Assembly (NCBI GenBank): GCA_963794415.1
Contig: CAWCDI010000004.1
Location: 1-64,000, forward strand
Direction: 5' to 3'
DNA: 64,000 nucleotides
From: CAVPTL01 sp963794415
Lineage (GTDB): Bacteria; Actinomycetota; Thermoleophilia; Gaiellales; JAICJC01
Position numbers and translations under genes: made by a program. Under the pieces are notes generated by a model. The model was given only the letters and a program-made list of their open reading frames with translations. It was not told where the DNA came from and made no database searches. Of this stretch, positions 26,340 to 34,922 are shown one piece after another. The number at the start of each line of letters is the position of its first letter. Position 1 is the first letter of the stretch.

Positions 26340-26369
26340 TTGACATGCAGCCAAATGGCTGCATATAGT
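26340..26369 (+). promoter_or_regulatory. ArsR-type promoter/operator: -35, perfect dyad, -10
   Basis: TTGACA (26340-26345), 18-base spacer, TATAGT (26364-26369). The spacer and flanks hold the perfect inverted repeat ATGCAGCC-AAAT-GGCTGCAT at 26345-26364, which touches both promoter boxes. Transcription would begin about seven bases after the -10, at or next to the ATG at 26377, predicting a leaderless mRNA. The dyad is the expected size for an ArsR dimer, so autorepression by the downstream gene is likely. Confidence 0.75.
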
Positions 26370-26376
26370 GCGGCGC

Positions 26377-27171
26377 ATGGACGACGACGTCTTCAAGGCG
26401 CTGGCCGATCCCGGCCGGCGGCAGCTGCTGGACAGCCTGAACGCCCGTGACGGGCAGACGCTGAGCTCGCTGTGCACCGAGCTCGACATGGCCAGGCAAT
26501 CGGTCTCGAAGCACCTCGCGGTGCTCGAGGGCGCCAACCTCGTGACGACGATGCGGCGCGGCCGGGAGAAGCTGCACTACCTGAACGCCGAGCCCATCAA
26601 CGCCATCGCCGACCGCTGGATCAGCCGGTATCACCGGGCCCGCGTGACGCTGCTGGCAGACCTCAAAACCGAGCTGGAGAGAGCACCCATGAGCGACACC
26701 GAGTTCGTCTACACCACCTTCATCCTCACCACTCCCGAGCAGCTTTGGCAGGCGCTCACCCACCCCCTCTTCACGCGCCAGTACTGGCGGGCGAGCTTCG
26801 AGACCGACTGGAAGCAGGGCTCGCAGATGACCTGGCAGTGGGACGACGACGTGCGCGTGTCGGATCCAGCGCAGGTGGTGCTCGAGTCCGACCCGTACCG
26901 CCGCCTCGCCTACACGTGGCACACGGTCACGCCCGAGCTCGGCAAGAAGTTCGGGTTCAGCGACGAGTTCATCGCGGCCGCGGCGAAGGAGCCGCGCTCG
27001 CAGGTGTCGTTCGACCTCGAGCCGGTGGGCGAGAAGGCCGTGAAGCTGACGGTCGTCCACAGCGGGTTCGCGCCCGGCAGCCCGGTGCTGAAGCTCACCA
27101 GCCAGGGCTGGCCCGACGTGCTCTCGAGCCTGAAGACGCTGCTCGAGACCGGTGAGCCGATGCCTGCGTAG
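26377..27171 (+). CDS. ArsR-family HTH fused to SRPBCC (AHSA1) domain
   Basis: 264 residues. The ATG at 26377 is chosen because the in-frame GTG nine bases earlier lies inside the -10 box. Residues 1-100: ArsR winged helix (DDDVFKALADPGRRQLLDSL, LDMARQSVSKHLAVLEGANL, RRGREKLHYLNAEPI). Residues 105-264: SRPBCC domain (MSDTEFVYTTFILTTPEQLW, FTRQYWRASFETDWKQGSQM, then HSGFAPGSPVLKLTSQGWP). Fusion of a repressor to a hydrophobic-ligand cup suggests direct sensing of a lipid-like or aromatic ligand. The internal MSDTEF could also be a second start. Probably autoregulated. Confidence 0.88.
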   Translation: MDDDVFKALADPGRRQLLDSLNARDGQTLSSLCTELDMARQSVSKHLAVLEGANLVTTMRRGREKLHYLNAEPINAIADRWISRYHRARVTLLADLKTELERAPMSDTEFVYTTFILTTPEQLWQALTHPLFTRQYWRASFETDWKQGSQMTWQWDDDVRVSDPAQVVLESDPYRRLAYTWHTVTPELGKKFGFSDEFIAAAAKEPRSQVSFDLEPVGEKAVKLTVVHSGFAPGSPVLKLTSQGWPDVLSSLKTLLETGEPMPA

Positions 27172-27189
27172 GCGTACGATCCGCGGGCG

Positions 27190-28329
27190 ATGCCGCCGCT
27201 CGATCCCCAAGCCCCCTCCGCGCGCCAGGTCGCGCGCGAGTGGGGCCGGATCGGGTGCATCGGCTTCGGCGGGCCGCCCACCCACATCGCGCTCCTCCGC
27301 CAGCTCTGCGTCGATCGCCGCCAGTGGATCACGTCGGAGACCTTCGAGGACGCCGTCTCGGCCTGCAACCTGCTCCCGGGGCCCGCCTCTACCCAGCTTG
27401 CGATCTACTGCGCCTGGTACGTGCGCGGGCGGCTCGGCGCGGTGGCCGGCGGGCTCGCGTTCATCGTCCCGGGGCTGATCATCATCCTCGGGCTCTCGGC
27501 CCTCTTCCTCTCGGGATCGCCGCCAGACTGGGTGCGCGGCGCCGGTGCCGGCGCGGGCGCCGCCGTGGCAGCCGTCGCCGTCCAGGCCGGCCTCAGCCTC
27601 GCGCCCGCCAGCTGGGAGCGCGCCGCGGTGCACGCCCGCTGGCTGCTCTACCTGCTCGCAGGCGGCGTCGCGGCCGCCACGCTCGGCCCGTGGCTGGTGC
27701 TGGTGCTGCTCGGCTGCGGCGTGATCGAGCTCGCGGCGCGCGGGATGCGGGTCAGCCCGATGGTGCTGCTCACCACCGGGTCGGTCGCCACCGGCGGGCT
27801 CCTCTCGCTCGCGTGGGTCGCATTCAAGGTGGGCGCGCTCTCCTACGGCGGCGGCTTCGTGATCATCCCGCTCATGCAGGCAGATGCCGTCAACCACTAC
27901 CACTGGATGACCTCCGGCCAGTTCCTGAACGCGGTGGCGCTCGGCCAGGTGACGCCCGGGCCGGTGGTGCTCACGGTCTCGGTGGTGGGCTACGCGGCAC
28001 ACGGCGTGCTCGGCGGAGTGCTGGCGGCGGTGATCGCCTTCTCGCCCTCGTTCATCTTCGTGCTGGGCGGCGGCCGCCACTTCGACCGGCTGCGCCGCGA
28101 CCGCCGCGTGCAGGGATTCCTGGGCGGCTCGGGGCCGGCGGCGATCGGGGCGATCCTCGGCTCGGCGGTGCCGCTGGCCCGGGCGATCTCCGAGCCGTGG
28201 CAGTGGGCCGTGCTGGCCGCCGCCGCCGTGCTCCTGCTCGCGCTGAGGCGCGGCGTGGTGCTCACGCTGGTGCTCGCGGCAGCCGCCGGGGTGTGCGTCG
28301 CCCTAGCGGGCGGGAGCGTTCCGGGCTGA
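27190..28329 (+). CDS. chrA: Chromate transporter ChrA (CHR family, two-domain)
   Basis: 379 residues with two homologous halves, the long CHR form. First half: GRIGCIGFGGPPTHIALLR, FEDAVSACNLLPGPASTQLA, then LAFIVPGLIIILGLSALFL. Second half: AFKVGALSYGGGFVIIPLMQ, LNAVALGQVTPGPVVLTVSV. The FGGPxxH and (N/Q)xxPGP motifs in each half match chromate/sulfate-type exporters in the inner membrane. It follows the ArsR-SRPBCC gene by 18 bases, suggesting co-transcription and regulated efflux. Its last 27 bases overlap the convergent nrfD-like gene. Confidence 0.9.
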   Translation: MPPLDPQAPSARQVAREWGRIGCIGFGGPPTHIALLRQLCVDRRQWITSETFEDAVSACNLLPGPASTQLAIYCAWYVRGRLGAVAGGLAFIVPGLIIILGLSALFLSGSPPDWVRGAGAGAGAAVAAVAVQAGLSLAPASWERAAVHARWLLYLLAGGVAAATLGPWLVLVLLGCGVIELAARGMRVSPMVLLTTGSVATGGLLSLAWVAFKVGALSYGGGFVIIPLMQADAVNHYHWMTSGQFLNAVALGQVTPGPVVLTVSVVGYAAHGVLGGVLAAVIAFSPSFIFVLGGGRHFDRLRRDRRVQGFLGGSGPAAIGAILGSAVPLARAISEPWQWAVLAAAAVLLLALRRGVVLTLVLAAAAGVCVALAGGSVPG

Positions 28330-29196
28330 CTCGCGCTGCGGCTCCACGGTGTAGCGCGGATCGCGCGCAGACTCCATCCCCGCGCTGAAGAGCCCGAACC
28401 GGGTGAGCGCAGAGCCCGCCATCAGCGCAGCGCCGCTCACCACCGCGGCCGTGCGGCTTCTGCGCGCGAGGGTCGCAGCGCCCAGCGCCCCGCCGGCCGT
28501 CAGCAGCTTTGCCGCCTTCAGGCGCTTCCCCGCCGTGCCCGTGTGGAGCGGCTCGGCGACCATGCCCATGCGCCGCTCCATCACCTGCTCGGCCGTGAGC
28601 TCTGCCGCCGCTCCCAGCACCGCGAGGCGCCGCGCGGGCGCGTTCTCGGAGACCGGCGCGGCGATCAGCCCGAACCCGGCTCCCGCCGACGCCGCCGAGC
28701 CCACGAACACGAACGGCAGCTCGCGCCGGCCCGCATGCCACACCGGCACCGCGGTGTTGGCCATGAGCGCCGCCGTGTACGACGCCACGCCGGTCGCGAG
28801 CACCGCCGCGCCCATGCCCGCCACCCGGCCGGTGCGCGGCAGGATGCCCGTCACGTCGCTCGCCGTCGAGGCGCCCGCAAGCGTCGCGTAGGGGCTCAGG
28901 ATCCAGACGCCCACGCTCATCGGCGACGTCGGCTTGAACACCCGCAGCATGTTGAGAAACCGCGCCGGGCGCCCCAGGTCGTGCACCAGCGCGCCCAGCG
29001 AGAGCCCCACGGCCGCCGTCGCGCACACCTTGCAGCGGCGCGCGAGCACCGGCCGGCCCGTGGCGTCGGCCCCCGCCGCCAGCAGCGACGTCGCGCCGGC
29101 CAGGCCGCCCGCGAAGAAGTAGCCGGCGATGTCCAGCTCGCCCCAGATCGGCGGCTTCACGATCGGCGCGCCGTAGTACGAGTCGGCAGCGCTCAC
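28303..29196 (-). CDS. nrfD: NrfD/PsrC-like membrane subunit of formate dehydrogenase complex
   Basis: 297 residues, GTG start overlapping the fdhB stop (GTGA). WGELDIAGYFFAGGLAGATS (conserved first helix with acidic residue), LGALVHDLGRPARFLNMLRV (D-L-GRP-RF motif), FKPTSPMSVGVWIL and later helices form the eight-helix quinone-reactive subunit. It passes electrons from the iron-sulfur subunit to menaquinone or another quinone. Use of NrfD instead of a cytochrome b subunit is common in actinobacterial formate dehydrogenases. Last gene of the fdhA-fdhB-nrfD operon. Confidence 0.88.
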   Translation of the reverse strand: MSAADSYYGAPIVKPPIWGELDIAGYFFAGGLAGATSLLAAGADATGRPVLARRCKVCATAAVGLSLGALVHDLGRPARFLNMLRVFKPTSPMSVGVWILSPYATLAGASTASDVTGILPRTGRVAGMGAAVLATGVASYTAALMANTAVPVWHAGRRELPFVFVGSAASAGAGFGLIAAPVSENAPARRLAVLGAAAELTAEQVMERRMGMVAEPLHTGTAGKRLKAAKLLTAGGALGAATLARRSRTAAVVSGAALMAGSALTRFGLFSAGMESARDPRYTVEPQRESARNAPAR

Positions 29197-30041
29197 TGCC
29201 CGCTTCCCGCGAAGGCGGCGATGGCCCCCACGCCGAGCGCCACGGCAGCGAGCCCCACGCGCTTCCAGAGGTCGGGCAGGTCGCGCGTGGTCACCACCGG
29301 ATCGGGTGGCAGGCCGTACACCTCGGGCTCGTCCAGCAGCAGGAAGAAGGCCCCGGCCCCGCCCACTCCGTCGTTGGGATTGGCGCCGTAGAGCCGCGCC
29401 TCGGCCACCCCCGCCTCGTGCAGCGCGCCCACCCGCCCGGCGGCGCGCTCGCGCAGCTCGTCCAGCTCCCCGAACTGGATGGAGTCGGTGGGGCAGGCCT
29501 TCGCGCACGCCGGCTCGAGGCCGTCACCCAGCCGGTCGTAGCAGAGCGTGCACTTGTGCACCCCGCCGTCGGCCTCGCGCTTGTCGAGCACCCCGTACGG
29601 GCAGGCCGGCACGCAGTAGCCGCAGCCGTTGCAGACGTCGTCCTGCACCACGACGGTGCCGTACTCGGTGCGCACGATGGCGCCGGTGGGGCACACGTCG
29701 AGGCACGCCGAGTGGGTGCAGTGCTTGCAGACGTCCGACGACATCAGCCAGCGGAAGCCCTCGCCGTCGCGCTCGAAGTTGGTCTCGACGGTCTCTGCCG
29801 GCACGCGCTGCTCGACGAACGCCACGTGCCGCCACGTGTCCGCCCCCAGGCCGCCGGAGTTGTCGTGCGAGTGGCCGAGCCAGTCCAGGCCGTCCTCCGG
29901 CACCATGTTCCACTCCTTGCACGCCACCTCGCAGGCCTTGCAGCCGATGCACACCGACGTGTCGGTGAAGAAGCCCATGCGCGGCGGGTGCTGCTCGTGG
30001 CCGGCCTCCAGCGCCGGATCGCTCTTGCCGAGCAGGCTCAT
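29193..30041 (-). CDS. fdhB: Formate dehydrogenase iron-sulfur subunit (FdhB/HybA-like)
   Basis: 282 residues. Four [4Fe-4S] cluster motifs: CIGCKACEVACKEW, CKHCTHSACLDVCPTG, CNGCGYCVPACPYG and CTLCYDRL with CAKACPT. The C-terminus has a single membrane anchor (VGLAAVALGVGAIAAFAG). It wires FdhA to the membrane subunit. The ATG overlaps the fdhA stop (ATGA) and its own stop overlaps the nrfD start. No signal peptide; export would depend on FdhA, whose N-terminus shows no clear Tat signal, so the complex may face the cytoplasm. Confidence 0.92.
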   Translation of the reverse strand: MSLLGKSDPALEAGHEQHPPRMGFFTDTSVCIGCKACEVACKEWNMVPEDGLDWLGHSHDNSGGLGADTWRHVAFVEQRVPAETVETNFERDGEGFRWLMSSDVCKHCTHSACLDVCPTGAIVRTEYGTVVVQDDVCNGCGYCVPACPYGVLDKREADGGVHKCTLCYDRLGDGLEPACAKACPTDSIQFGELDELRERAAGRVGALHEAGVAEARLYGANPNDGVGGAGAFFLLLDEPEVYGLPPDPVVTTRDLPDLWKRVGLAAVALGVGAIAAFAGSGQ

Positions 30042-33000
30042 CCGTCGGTCCCCGTGGACTCGGTGATGCCGGCGCGATGCTGGTAGTCCTTCACCAGCTG
30101 GAGGCGCGCAGGCCCGCGCGGCCGGCGGCCCGGCCGGATGTCCACCGAGAGCGCCTTCACCTCCTGGATGTGCGAGCTGGGATCCAGCGCGATGGAGGAG
30201 AGCTCGTTCATGGAGTCGCCCTTCGCGTAGCCGTTGGGGCCCCAGTGGTAGGGGATGCCGATCTGGTGAAACGACCTGCCGTCGGCGCGAAGCGGCGCCA
30301 TGCGATCGGTCACCATCACCCTCGCCTCCACCACGCCGCGCGCGCTCACGATGGTTGCCCAGCCGCCGTGCTCGAGGGCCGCGTCGCGCGCGAGCTCCGG
30401 CGAGACCTCGCAGAAGAACTCGGGCTGGAGCTCTGCCAGGTAGGGCGTCCAGCGGGTCATGCCGCCCGCCGTGAAGTGCTCGGTGAGCCGGTAGGTGGTG
30501 ACCACGTGGGGGAACACCCCGGCCCCGAACTCGTCGGGCCCCGGGTGGTAGCGGTTGAGCGGGTGCTTGTAGAGCTGGCGGGCGGGGTTTCGCTGGTGCT
30601 TGTGGAGCATGTTCTTCACGGGCGAGTCCTGCGGCTCGTAGTGGGTGGGGAGCGGCCCGTCGCCCACTCCCGCCGGCGCGAAGAGCCAGCCGCGGCTATC
30701 GGCCTGCATGATGAACGCCGTGTTCCCGGGGATCGCCTCGGGCCCGGTCGCGCCCTTCGGCGGGCGGTAGCTGGGCGGCTTGTCGGCCTCGAAGTCGGGG
30801 ACGTCGTCGCCGGTCCACGTCTTCTTCCCGGCGTCCCACCACACCAGCTTCTTGCGCTCGCTCCAGGGCTTGCCTTCGGGGTCGGCCGAGGCGCGGTTAT
30901 AGAGGATCCGCCGGTTGGCCGGCCACGCCCACGCCCACTCGCTGCCGGTCCAGTTCTGCTGGGTGAGGGGCGTGCGGCGGGCGGTCTGGTTCACGCCGTC
31001 GGCGTAGCAGCCGCTGTAGATCCAGCAGCCCGAGGTGGTGGATCCGTCGGCCTTCAGCGCGGTGTAGGCCGAGATCGGCTTGCCGTCGCCGTCGTAGCCG
31101 TTGATCTCGCGCAGCACCGCGTCGGCGCTGGGCTCGTCGTGGGGGCCGCTCACGGGATAGTCCCAGGTGAGGTCGAGCAGGGGCTGGTTCATCTCGCCGG
31201 CCGAGCCGGAGAGCCGCTCGCGGAGCTTCCGGCCCAGGTGGTAGGCAAACCAGAGGTCGCTGCGCTGATCCTCGGCCGGATCGATGGCCTTGTGGTGCCA
31301 CTGCAGCATCCGCTGGGTGTTGGTGAACGTCCCCTCCTTCTCGGTGTGGGCGGCGGCGGGGAAGAAGAACACCTCGGTCGCGATGTCCTCGGTGCGCATC
31401 TCGCCCGACTCGATCTCGGGGCCGTCCTTCCACCACGTGGCGCTCTCGATGAGCGAGAAGTCGCGCACCACCAGCCAGTCGAGCTTGGACATGCCGAGGC
31501 GCTGCATGCGCGTGTTGGCCGAGCCGACGGCGGGGTTCTCGCCGAAGAGGAAGTAGCCCTTCACCGTGCCCTTCACCTGCTCCATCACGGTGTCGTAGGT
31601 GCTGTGGCTGCCGGTGAGCCGCGGCAGGTAGTCGAAGCAGAAGTCGTTCTCCTTCGTGGCCGCGTCGCCCCACCACGCCTTCAGGAGGCTCACCATGTAG
31701 GCGTCCATGTTGTGCCAGAAGCCGCGCAGGGCGCTATCGGCCCGCAGGAACTCGGCCAGATCCTCGTGGGCGTGGGCGTGCGGCATCGGGATGTAGCCGG
31801 GCAGCGTGTCGAAGAGCGTCGGGATGTCGCTCGAGCCCTGGATGGAGGCGTGGCCGCGCATCGCCATCACGCCGCCGCCGGGGCGGCCGACGTTGCCCAG
31901 CAGGAGCTGCAGGATCGAGGCCGCGCGGATGTACTGCGAGCCGATGGTGTGCTGCGTCCAGCCCACGCCGTGGACGAACGACGTGGTGCGCTCGCGGCCC
32001 GAGTTCTCGACGAAGAGGCGGCAGACCTCGGCGAACAGCGGCTGGGGCACGCCGCACACGCGCTCGACCATCTCGGGCGTGTAGCTCTCGTAGTGGCGCT
32101 TGAGGATCTGCCAGACGCAGCGCGGGTGCTGGAGGGTGACGTCGAGGGTGGGCTCGCCGTGGTCGCTGCCGACGCGCGCGAGGTTGCCCTCCTGGTCGCG
32201 CTGGCCCGCGGCGGCTGCGACGACGGCGCCCTCGTACTGCCAGCTCGCGGGGTCGTAGCCCATCGTCTCGGCGTCGTAGCCCGAGAAGAGGCCGTTGATG
32301 CCCGCGTCGCGGAACTCCTCGCCCACGATGGTGGGCGCGTTGGTGTAGGCCACCACGTACTCGCGGAAGTCGGAGTCGGTCTGGAGGACGTGGTTGATGA
32401 TGCCGCCGAGAAACGCGATGTCGGTGCCGGCGCGAAGCGGCACGAAGAGGTCGGCCAGGGCGCTCGTGCGGCTGTAGTGGGGATCGACGTGCACGATGGT
32501 GGCGCCGCGCTCCTTGGCCTCGACCACCCACTGGTAGGCGACCGGGTGGGCCTCGGCCATGTTGGAGCCCTCCAGCACGATCAGGTCGGAGTGCTGCAGG
32601 TCGCCGGGCATCGTGGTGGAGGCGCCGCGCCCGAACGACGTGCCGAGGCCGACCACGGTGGAGGAGTGGCACACGCGCGCCTGGTTCTCGATCTGGATGA
32701 TGCCGAGGCTCGTGAGGAGCTTCTTGATGAGGTAGTTCTCCTCGTTGTCGAGCGTCGCGCCGCCGAGGGCTGCGATGCTCATGCAGCGGCGGGTGCGGCT
32801 GCCGTCCTTCTCCCACTCCCAGCCCTGCTCGCGGGTCTCGAGCATGCGATCGACGACCATGTCCATGGCCGTGTCGAGGTCGAGCCGCTCCCACTCGGTG
32901 CCGTGCGGGCGGCGGTAGAGCACGTGGCGCTCGCGCGACGCGCCGGTGGTGAGCTGCAGCGTGGCGGAGCCCTTCGGGCAGAGGCGGCCGCGGCTGTGCG

Positions 33001-33238
33001 GCGCGTCGGGGTCGCCCTCGATCTGGATGACGCGCTCGTCGCGGACGTAGACCTTCTGGGCGCAGCCCACCGCGCAGTACGGGCAGACCGAGCCCACGAC
33101 CCTGTCGGCGGTCTCGGTGCGGGCCTCGAGCGTGCGCGTGCGCTCCGACATGGACGCGGCGCCTCGGGCGTACCGGTCACCCGAGGTCAGCTGGCGCACC
33201 AGCGGCCAGCGTTCGATCAACTCCCGCGCGTGTGACAT
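30038..33238 (-). CDS. fdhA: Formate dehydrogenase, molybdopterin catalytic subunit (Cys variant)
   Basis: 1066 residues from ATG 33238; the in-frame TTG at 33274 is weaker. N-terminal [4Fe-4S] ligands CPYCAVGC plus CPKG. At residue 190 the motif NQARVCHSST has Cys-His where many enzymes of this group have selenocysteine-His (codon TGC at 32669-32671). FGRG, EGSNMAEAHPV, VHVDPHYSRTSALAD (bis-MGD binding) and the late FFCEVSPELARDAALEHGGW (molydopterin dinucleotide domain) follow. It oxidises formate to CO2, feeding electrons via FdhB and NrfD to quinone. Long form as in actinobacteria. Molybdenum supply links to the mop gene at 14.8 kb. Confidence 0.92.
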   Translation of the reverse strand: MSHARELIERWPLVRQLTSGDRYARGAASMSERTRTLEARTETADRVVGSVCPYCAVGCAQKVYVRDERVIQIEGDPDAPHSRGRLCPKGSATLQLTTGASRERHVLYRRPHGTEWERLDLDTAMDMVVDRMLETREQGWEWEKDGSRTRRCMSIAALGGATLDNEENYLIKKLLTSLGIIQIENQARVCHSSTVVGLGTSFGRGASTTMPGDLQHSDLIVLEGSNMAEAHPVAYQWVVEAKERGATIVHVDPHYSRTSALADLFVPLRAGTDIAFLGGIINHVLQTDSDFREYVVAYTNAPTIVGEEFRDAGINGLFSGYDAETMGYDPASWQYEGAVVAAAAGQRDQEGNLARVGSDHGEPTLDVTLQHPRCVWQILKRHYESYTPEMVERVCGVPQPLFAEVCRLFVENSGRERTTSFVHGVGWTQHTIGSQYIRAASILQLLLGNVGRPGGGVMAMRGHASIQGSSDIPTLFDTLPGYIPMPHAHAHEDLAEFLRADSALRGFWHNMDAYMVSLLKAWWGDAATKENDFCFDYLPRLTGSHSTYDTVMEQVKGTVKGYFLFGENPAVGSANTRMQRLGMSKLDWLVVRDFSLIESATWWKDGPEIESGEMRTEDIATEVFFFPAAAHTEKEGTFTNTQRMLQWHHKAIDPAEDQRSDLWFAYHLGRKLRERLSGSAGEMNQPLLDLTWDYPVSGPHDEPSADAVLREINGYDGDGKPISAYTALKADGSTTSGCWIYSGCYADGVNQTARRTPLTQQNWTGSEWAWAWPANRRILYNRASADPEGKPWSERKKLVWWDAGKKTWTGDDVPDFEADKPPSYRPPKGATGPEAIPGNTAFIMQADSRGWLFAPAGVGDGPLPTHYEPQDSPVKNMLHKHQRNPARQLYKHPLNRYHPGPDEFGAGVFPHVVTTYRLTEHFTAGGMTRWTPYLAELQPEFFCEVSPELARDAALEHGGWATIVSARGVVEARVMVTDRMAPLRADGRSFHQIGIPYHWGPNGYAKGDSMNELSSIALDPSSHIQEVKALSVDIRPGRRPRGPARLQLVKDYQHRAGITESTGTDG

Positions 33239-33297
33239 CTGGAGCCGGTGATTCCCCGAACCGTGACCGGCCAACCGCGATGGGGAATACTGGGTGA

Positions 33298-33771
33298 ATG
33301 CACGACGACGACGAGAGCGACGACGAGCGGCGAAACCGCCAGCTGACGGAGCTGCTCAACGAGCTTCGGGTGGCTCTGCCGGGCGTGCAGATGCTCTTCG
33401 GATTTCTGCTCGCGGTGCCGTTCAGCGCACGCTTCACGTCGATCTCCGAGAACCAGCGGCACCTGTACTACGTGACGTTTTTGGCCGCCGCGCTGGCGTC
33501 GGTGTGCTTCATCGCCCCCACGAGCTTCCACCGCATCGTGTGGGAGCGCCACCTCAAGCGCCGCCTGATCCACATCTCGAGCGGCCTCGCGCTGGTCGGG
33601 ACGGGCTTCCTGGCGGTGGCGATCGCCTGCGCGGTGGGCCTGGTGACCGATCTGCTGTTCGGCACGCCGTGGGCCGCAGTGGCTTCAGCCGTGGCCGCGG
33701 CGATCCTCGCGTCGGTCTGGTATCTGCTCCCGCTGGGATACCGGCTGAGGGCGATGAACCGTCGCGATTGA
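33298..33771 (+). CDS. DUF6328 membrane protein
   Basis: 157 residues. ELRVALPGVQMLFGFLLAVP then FSARF is the DUF6328 signature. Four membrane helices (positions about 28-45, 60-80, 105-125, 130-150) flank a basic loop (HRIVWERHLKRRLIHISSG). Common in actinobacteria beside stress genes; function unknown. Divergent from fdhA over 59 bases. A GTGACC-N14-GGGAAT element at 33263-33288 is a weak SigB-like promoter candidate. Confidence 0.8.
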   Translation: MHDDDESDDERRNRQLTELLNELRVALPGVQMLFGFLLAVPFSARFTSISENQRHLYYVTFLAAALASVCFIAPTSFHRIVWERHLKRRLIHISSGLALVGTGFLAVAIACAVGLVTDLLFGTPWAAVASAVAAAILASVWYLLPLGYRLRAMNRRD

Positions 33772-33791
33772 CAGGCGGCCCGTGCGGGTAT
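33766..33791 (+). promoter_or_regulatory. SigB-like promoter before topoisomerase IB
   Basis: GATTGA (33766-33771), 14-base spacer, GGGTAT (33786-33791), about 13 bases before the GTG at 33804. The -10 is a perfect match to the general-stress sigma consensus (GGGTAT) and the -35 is a partial match to GTTTAA. The promoter overlaps the 3' end of the DUF6328 gene. Confidence 0.5.
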
Positions 33792-33803
33792 CTGCGCAGT
33801 CAC

Positions 33804-34859
33804 GTGTCCTCCGCCGTTGCACCTGAGCTCTCTGCCCGCGCAGCGGGACTGCGTTACGTGTCGGACGACAAGCCGGGCATCTCGCGGCGCAAGCGCGGCA
33901 AGGGGTTCTCCTACCGAGACGCGCAGGGAAAGCCGGTGGCGGCCCGGCGCGTGGCCGAGATCAAGGCCCTGGCGATCCCGCCGGCGTGGACGGACGTGTG
34001 GATCTGCCCCTCGCCCAACGGGCACCTGCAGGCCACGGGGCGCGACGTGCGCGGACGAAAGCAGTACCGCTACCACCCCGAGTGGCGGGCAATCCGCGAT
34101 GAGACCAAGTACGACCGGATGGTGGCGTTCGGCAAGGTGCTGCCGAAGATCCGAAAGCGGGTGGATCGTGACATGTCGCGCCGCTCCCTCAGCCGCGAGC
34201 GGGTGCTCGCCACCGTCGTGCACCTGCTCGACACGACCAACATCCGGGTGGGAAACGACGAGTACGCGCGCGAGAACGGGTCGTTCGGGCTCACCACGAT
34301 GCGCGACCGCCACGTGGACGTGCACGGCTCGCGCATCGAGTTCCGGTTCCGGGGCAAGAGCGGCAAGATGCACGACATCGAGATCACCGACCCGCGGGCG
34401 GCGCGGGTCATCCGCCGCTGCGAGGGGCTGCCGGGGCAGCACCTCTTCCAGTACCTCAACCGCGACGGCAAGGTTGTGGACGTCGAGTCAGACGACGTGA
34501 ACGAGTACCTGCGCGACATCACCGGCGACGAGTTCACCGCCAAGGACTTCCGCACCTGGGCGGGCACGGTGCTCGCCGCCTGGGCGCTCGACGAGCTGGG
34601 CGAGTTCGGCTCGAGCACCCAGGCCAAGAAGCAGGTGGTGGAGGCGGCCGAATCGGTCGCCGCCGAGCTCGGGAACACCCCGGCGGTGGCGCGCAAGAGC
34701 TACGTGCATCCGGGGGTGTTCGACGCCCACCTCGACGGCACGCTGCGCTCGGTGCTCGAGCAGGAGGCCGATCAGAAGCTCGCGAAGGATCTGGCCGGCC
34801 TCACGCCGCAGGAGGCGGCGGTGCTGGCGCTCCTGACGCGGCGGCTGGCAAGCGAGTGA
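33804..34859 (+). CDS. DNA topoisomerase IB (poxvirus/eukaryote-like)
   Basis: 351 residues from GTG 33804 (VSSAVAPELSARAAGLRYVS). KRGKGFSYRDAQGKPV, LAIPPAWTDVWICPSPNGHL and ATGRDVRGRKQYRYHPEWRA give the N-terminal DNA-binding part. TNIRVGNDEYARENGSFGLT, RFRGKSGKMHDIEI, KDFRTWAGTVLAAWAL and ARKSYVHPGVFD hold the catalytic Arg/Lys/His residues and the nucleophilic Tyr (SY). It relaxes supercoils through a 3'-phosphotyrosine link. Single-polypeptide bacterial IB enzymes of this length are common in actinobacteria. Placed under a SigB-like promoter. Confidence 0.93.
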   Translation: MSSAVAPELSARAAGLRYVSDDKPGISRRKRGKGFSYRDAQGKPVAARRVAEIKALAIPPAWTDVWICPSPNGHLQATGRDVRGRKQYRYHPEWRAIRDETKYDRMVAFGKVLPKIRKRVDRDMSRRSLSRERVLATVVHLLDTTNIRVGNDEYARENGSFGLTTMRDRHVDVHGSRIEFRFRGKSGKMHDIEITDPRAARVIRRCEGLPGQHLFQYLNRDGKVVDVESDDVNEYLRDITGDEFTAKDFRTWAGTVLAAWALDELGEFGSSTQAKKQVVEAAESVAAELGNTPAVARKSYVHPGVFDAHLDGTLRSVLEQEADQKLAKDLAGLTPQEAAVLALLTRRLASE

Positions 34860-34866
34860 ACGCTCT

Positions 34867-34895
34867 GTAGGAGAACTCTCAGAAAACCTTCCTAC
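34867..34895. terminator. Inverted repeat after topoisomerase gene
   Basis: GTAGGA (34867-34872) and TCCTAC (34890-34895) pair across a 17-base A/C-rich loop, eight bases after the stop codon. No T-run follows. It may be a weak terminator or a binding site for the PAP2 gene's promoter. Confidence 0.25.
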
Positions 34896-34922
34896 TCTTG
34901 ATGTGTCAGTTTGGTGAACATC

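Noticed and set aside
24274..28080. 1268-codon minus-strand open frame
   Set aside because: A GC-rich shadow antisense to the hemerythrin, propeller, ArsR and chrA genes, all of which have clear motifs.
30077..33235. 1052-codon + frame opposite fdhA
   Set aside because: Mirror frame of a well-supported molybdoenzyme gene; sequence is V/A/G/R-rich without any domain.
34867..34895. Riboswitch or strong terminator before PAP2
   Set aside because: Only a 6-bp dyad with a 17-base loop and no T-run; kept as a low-confidence repeat.
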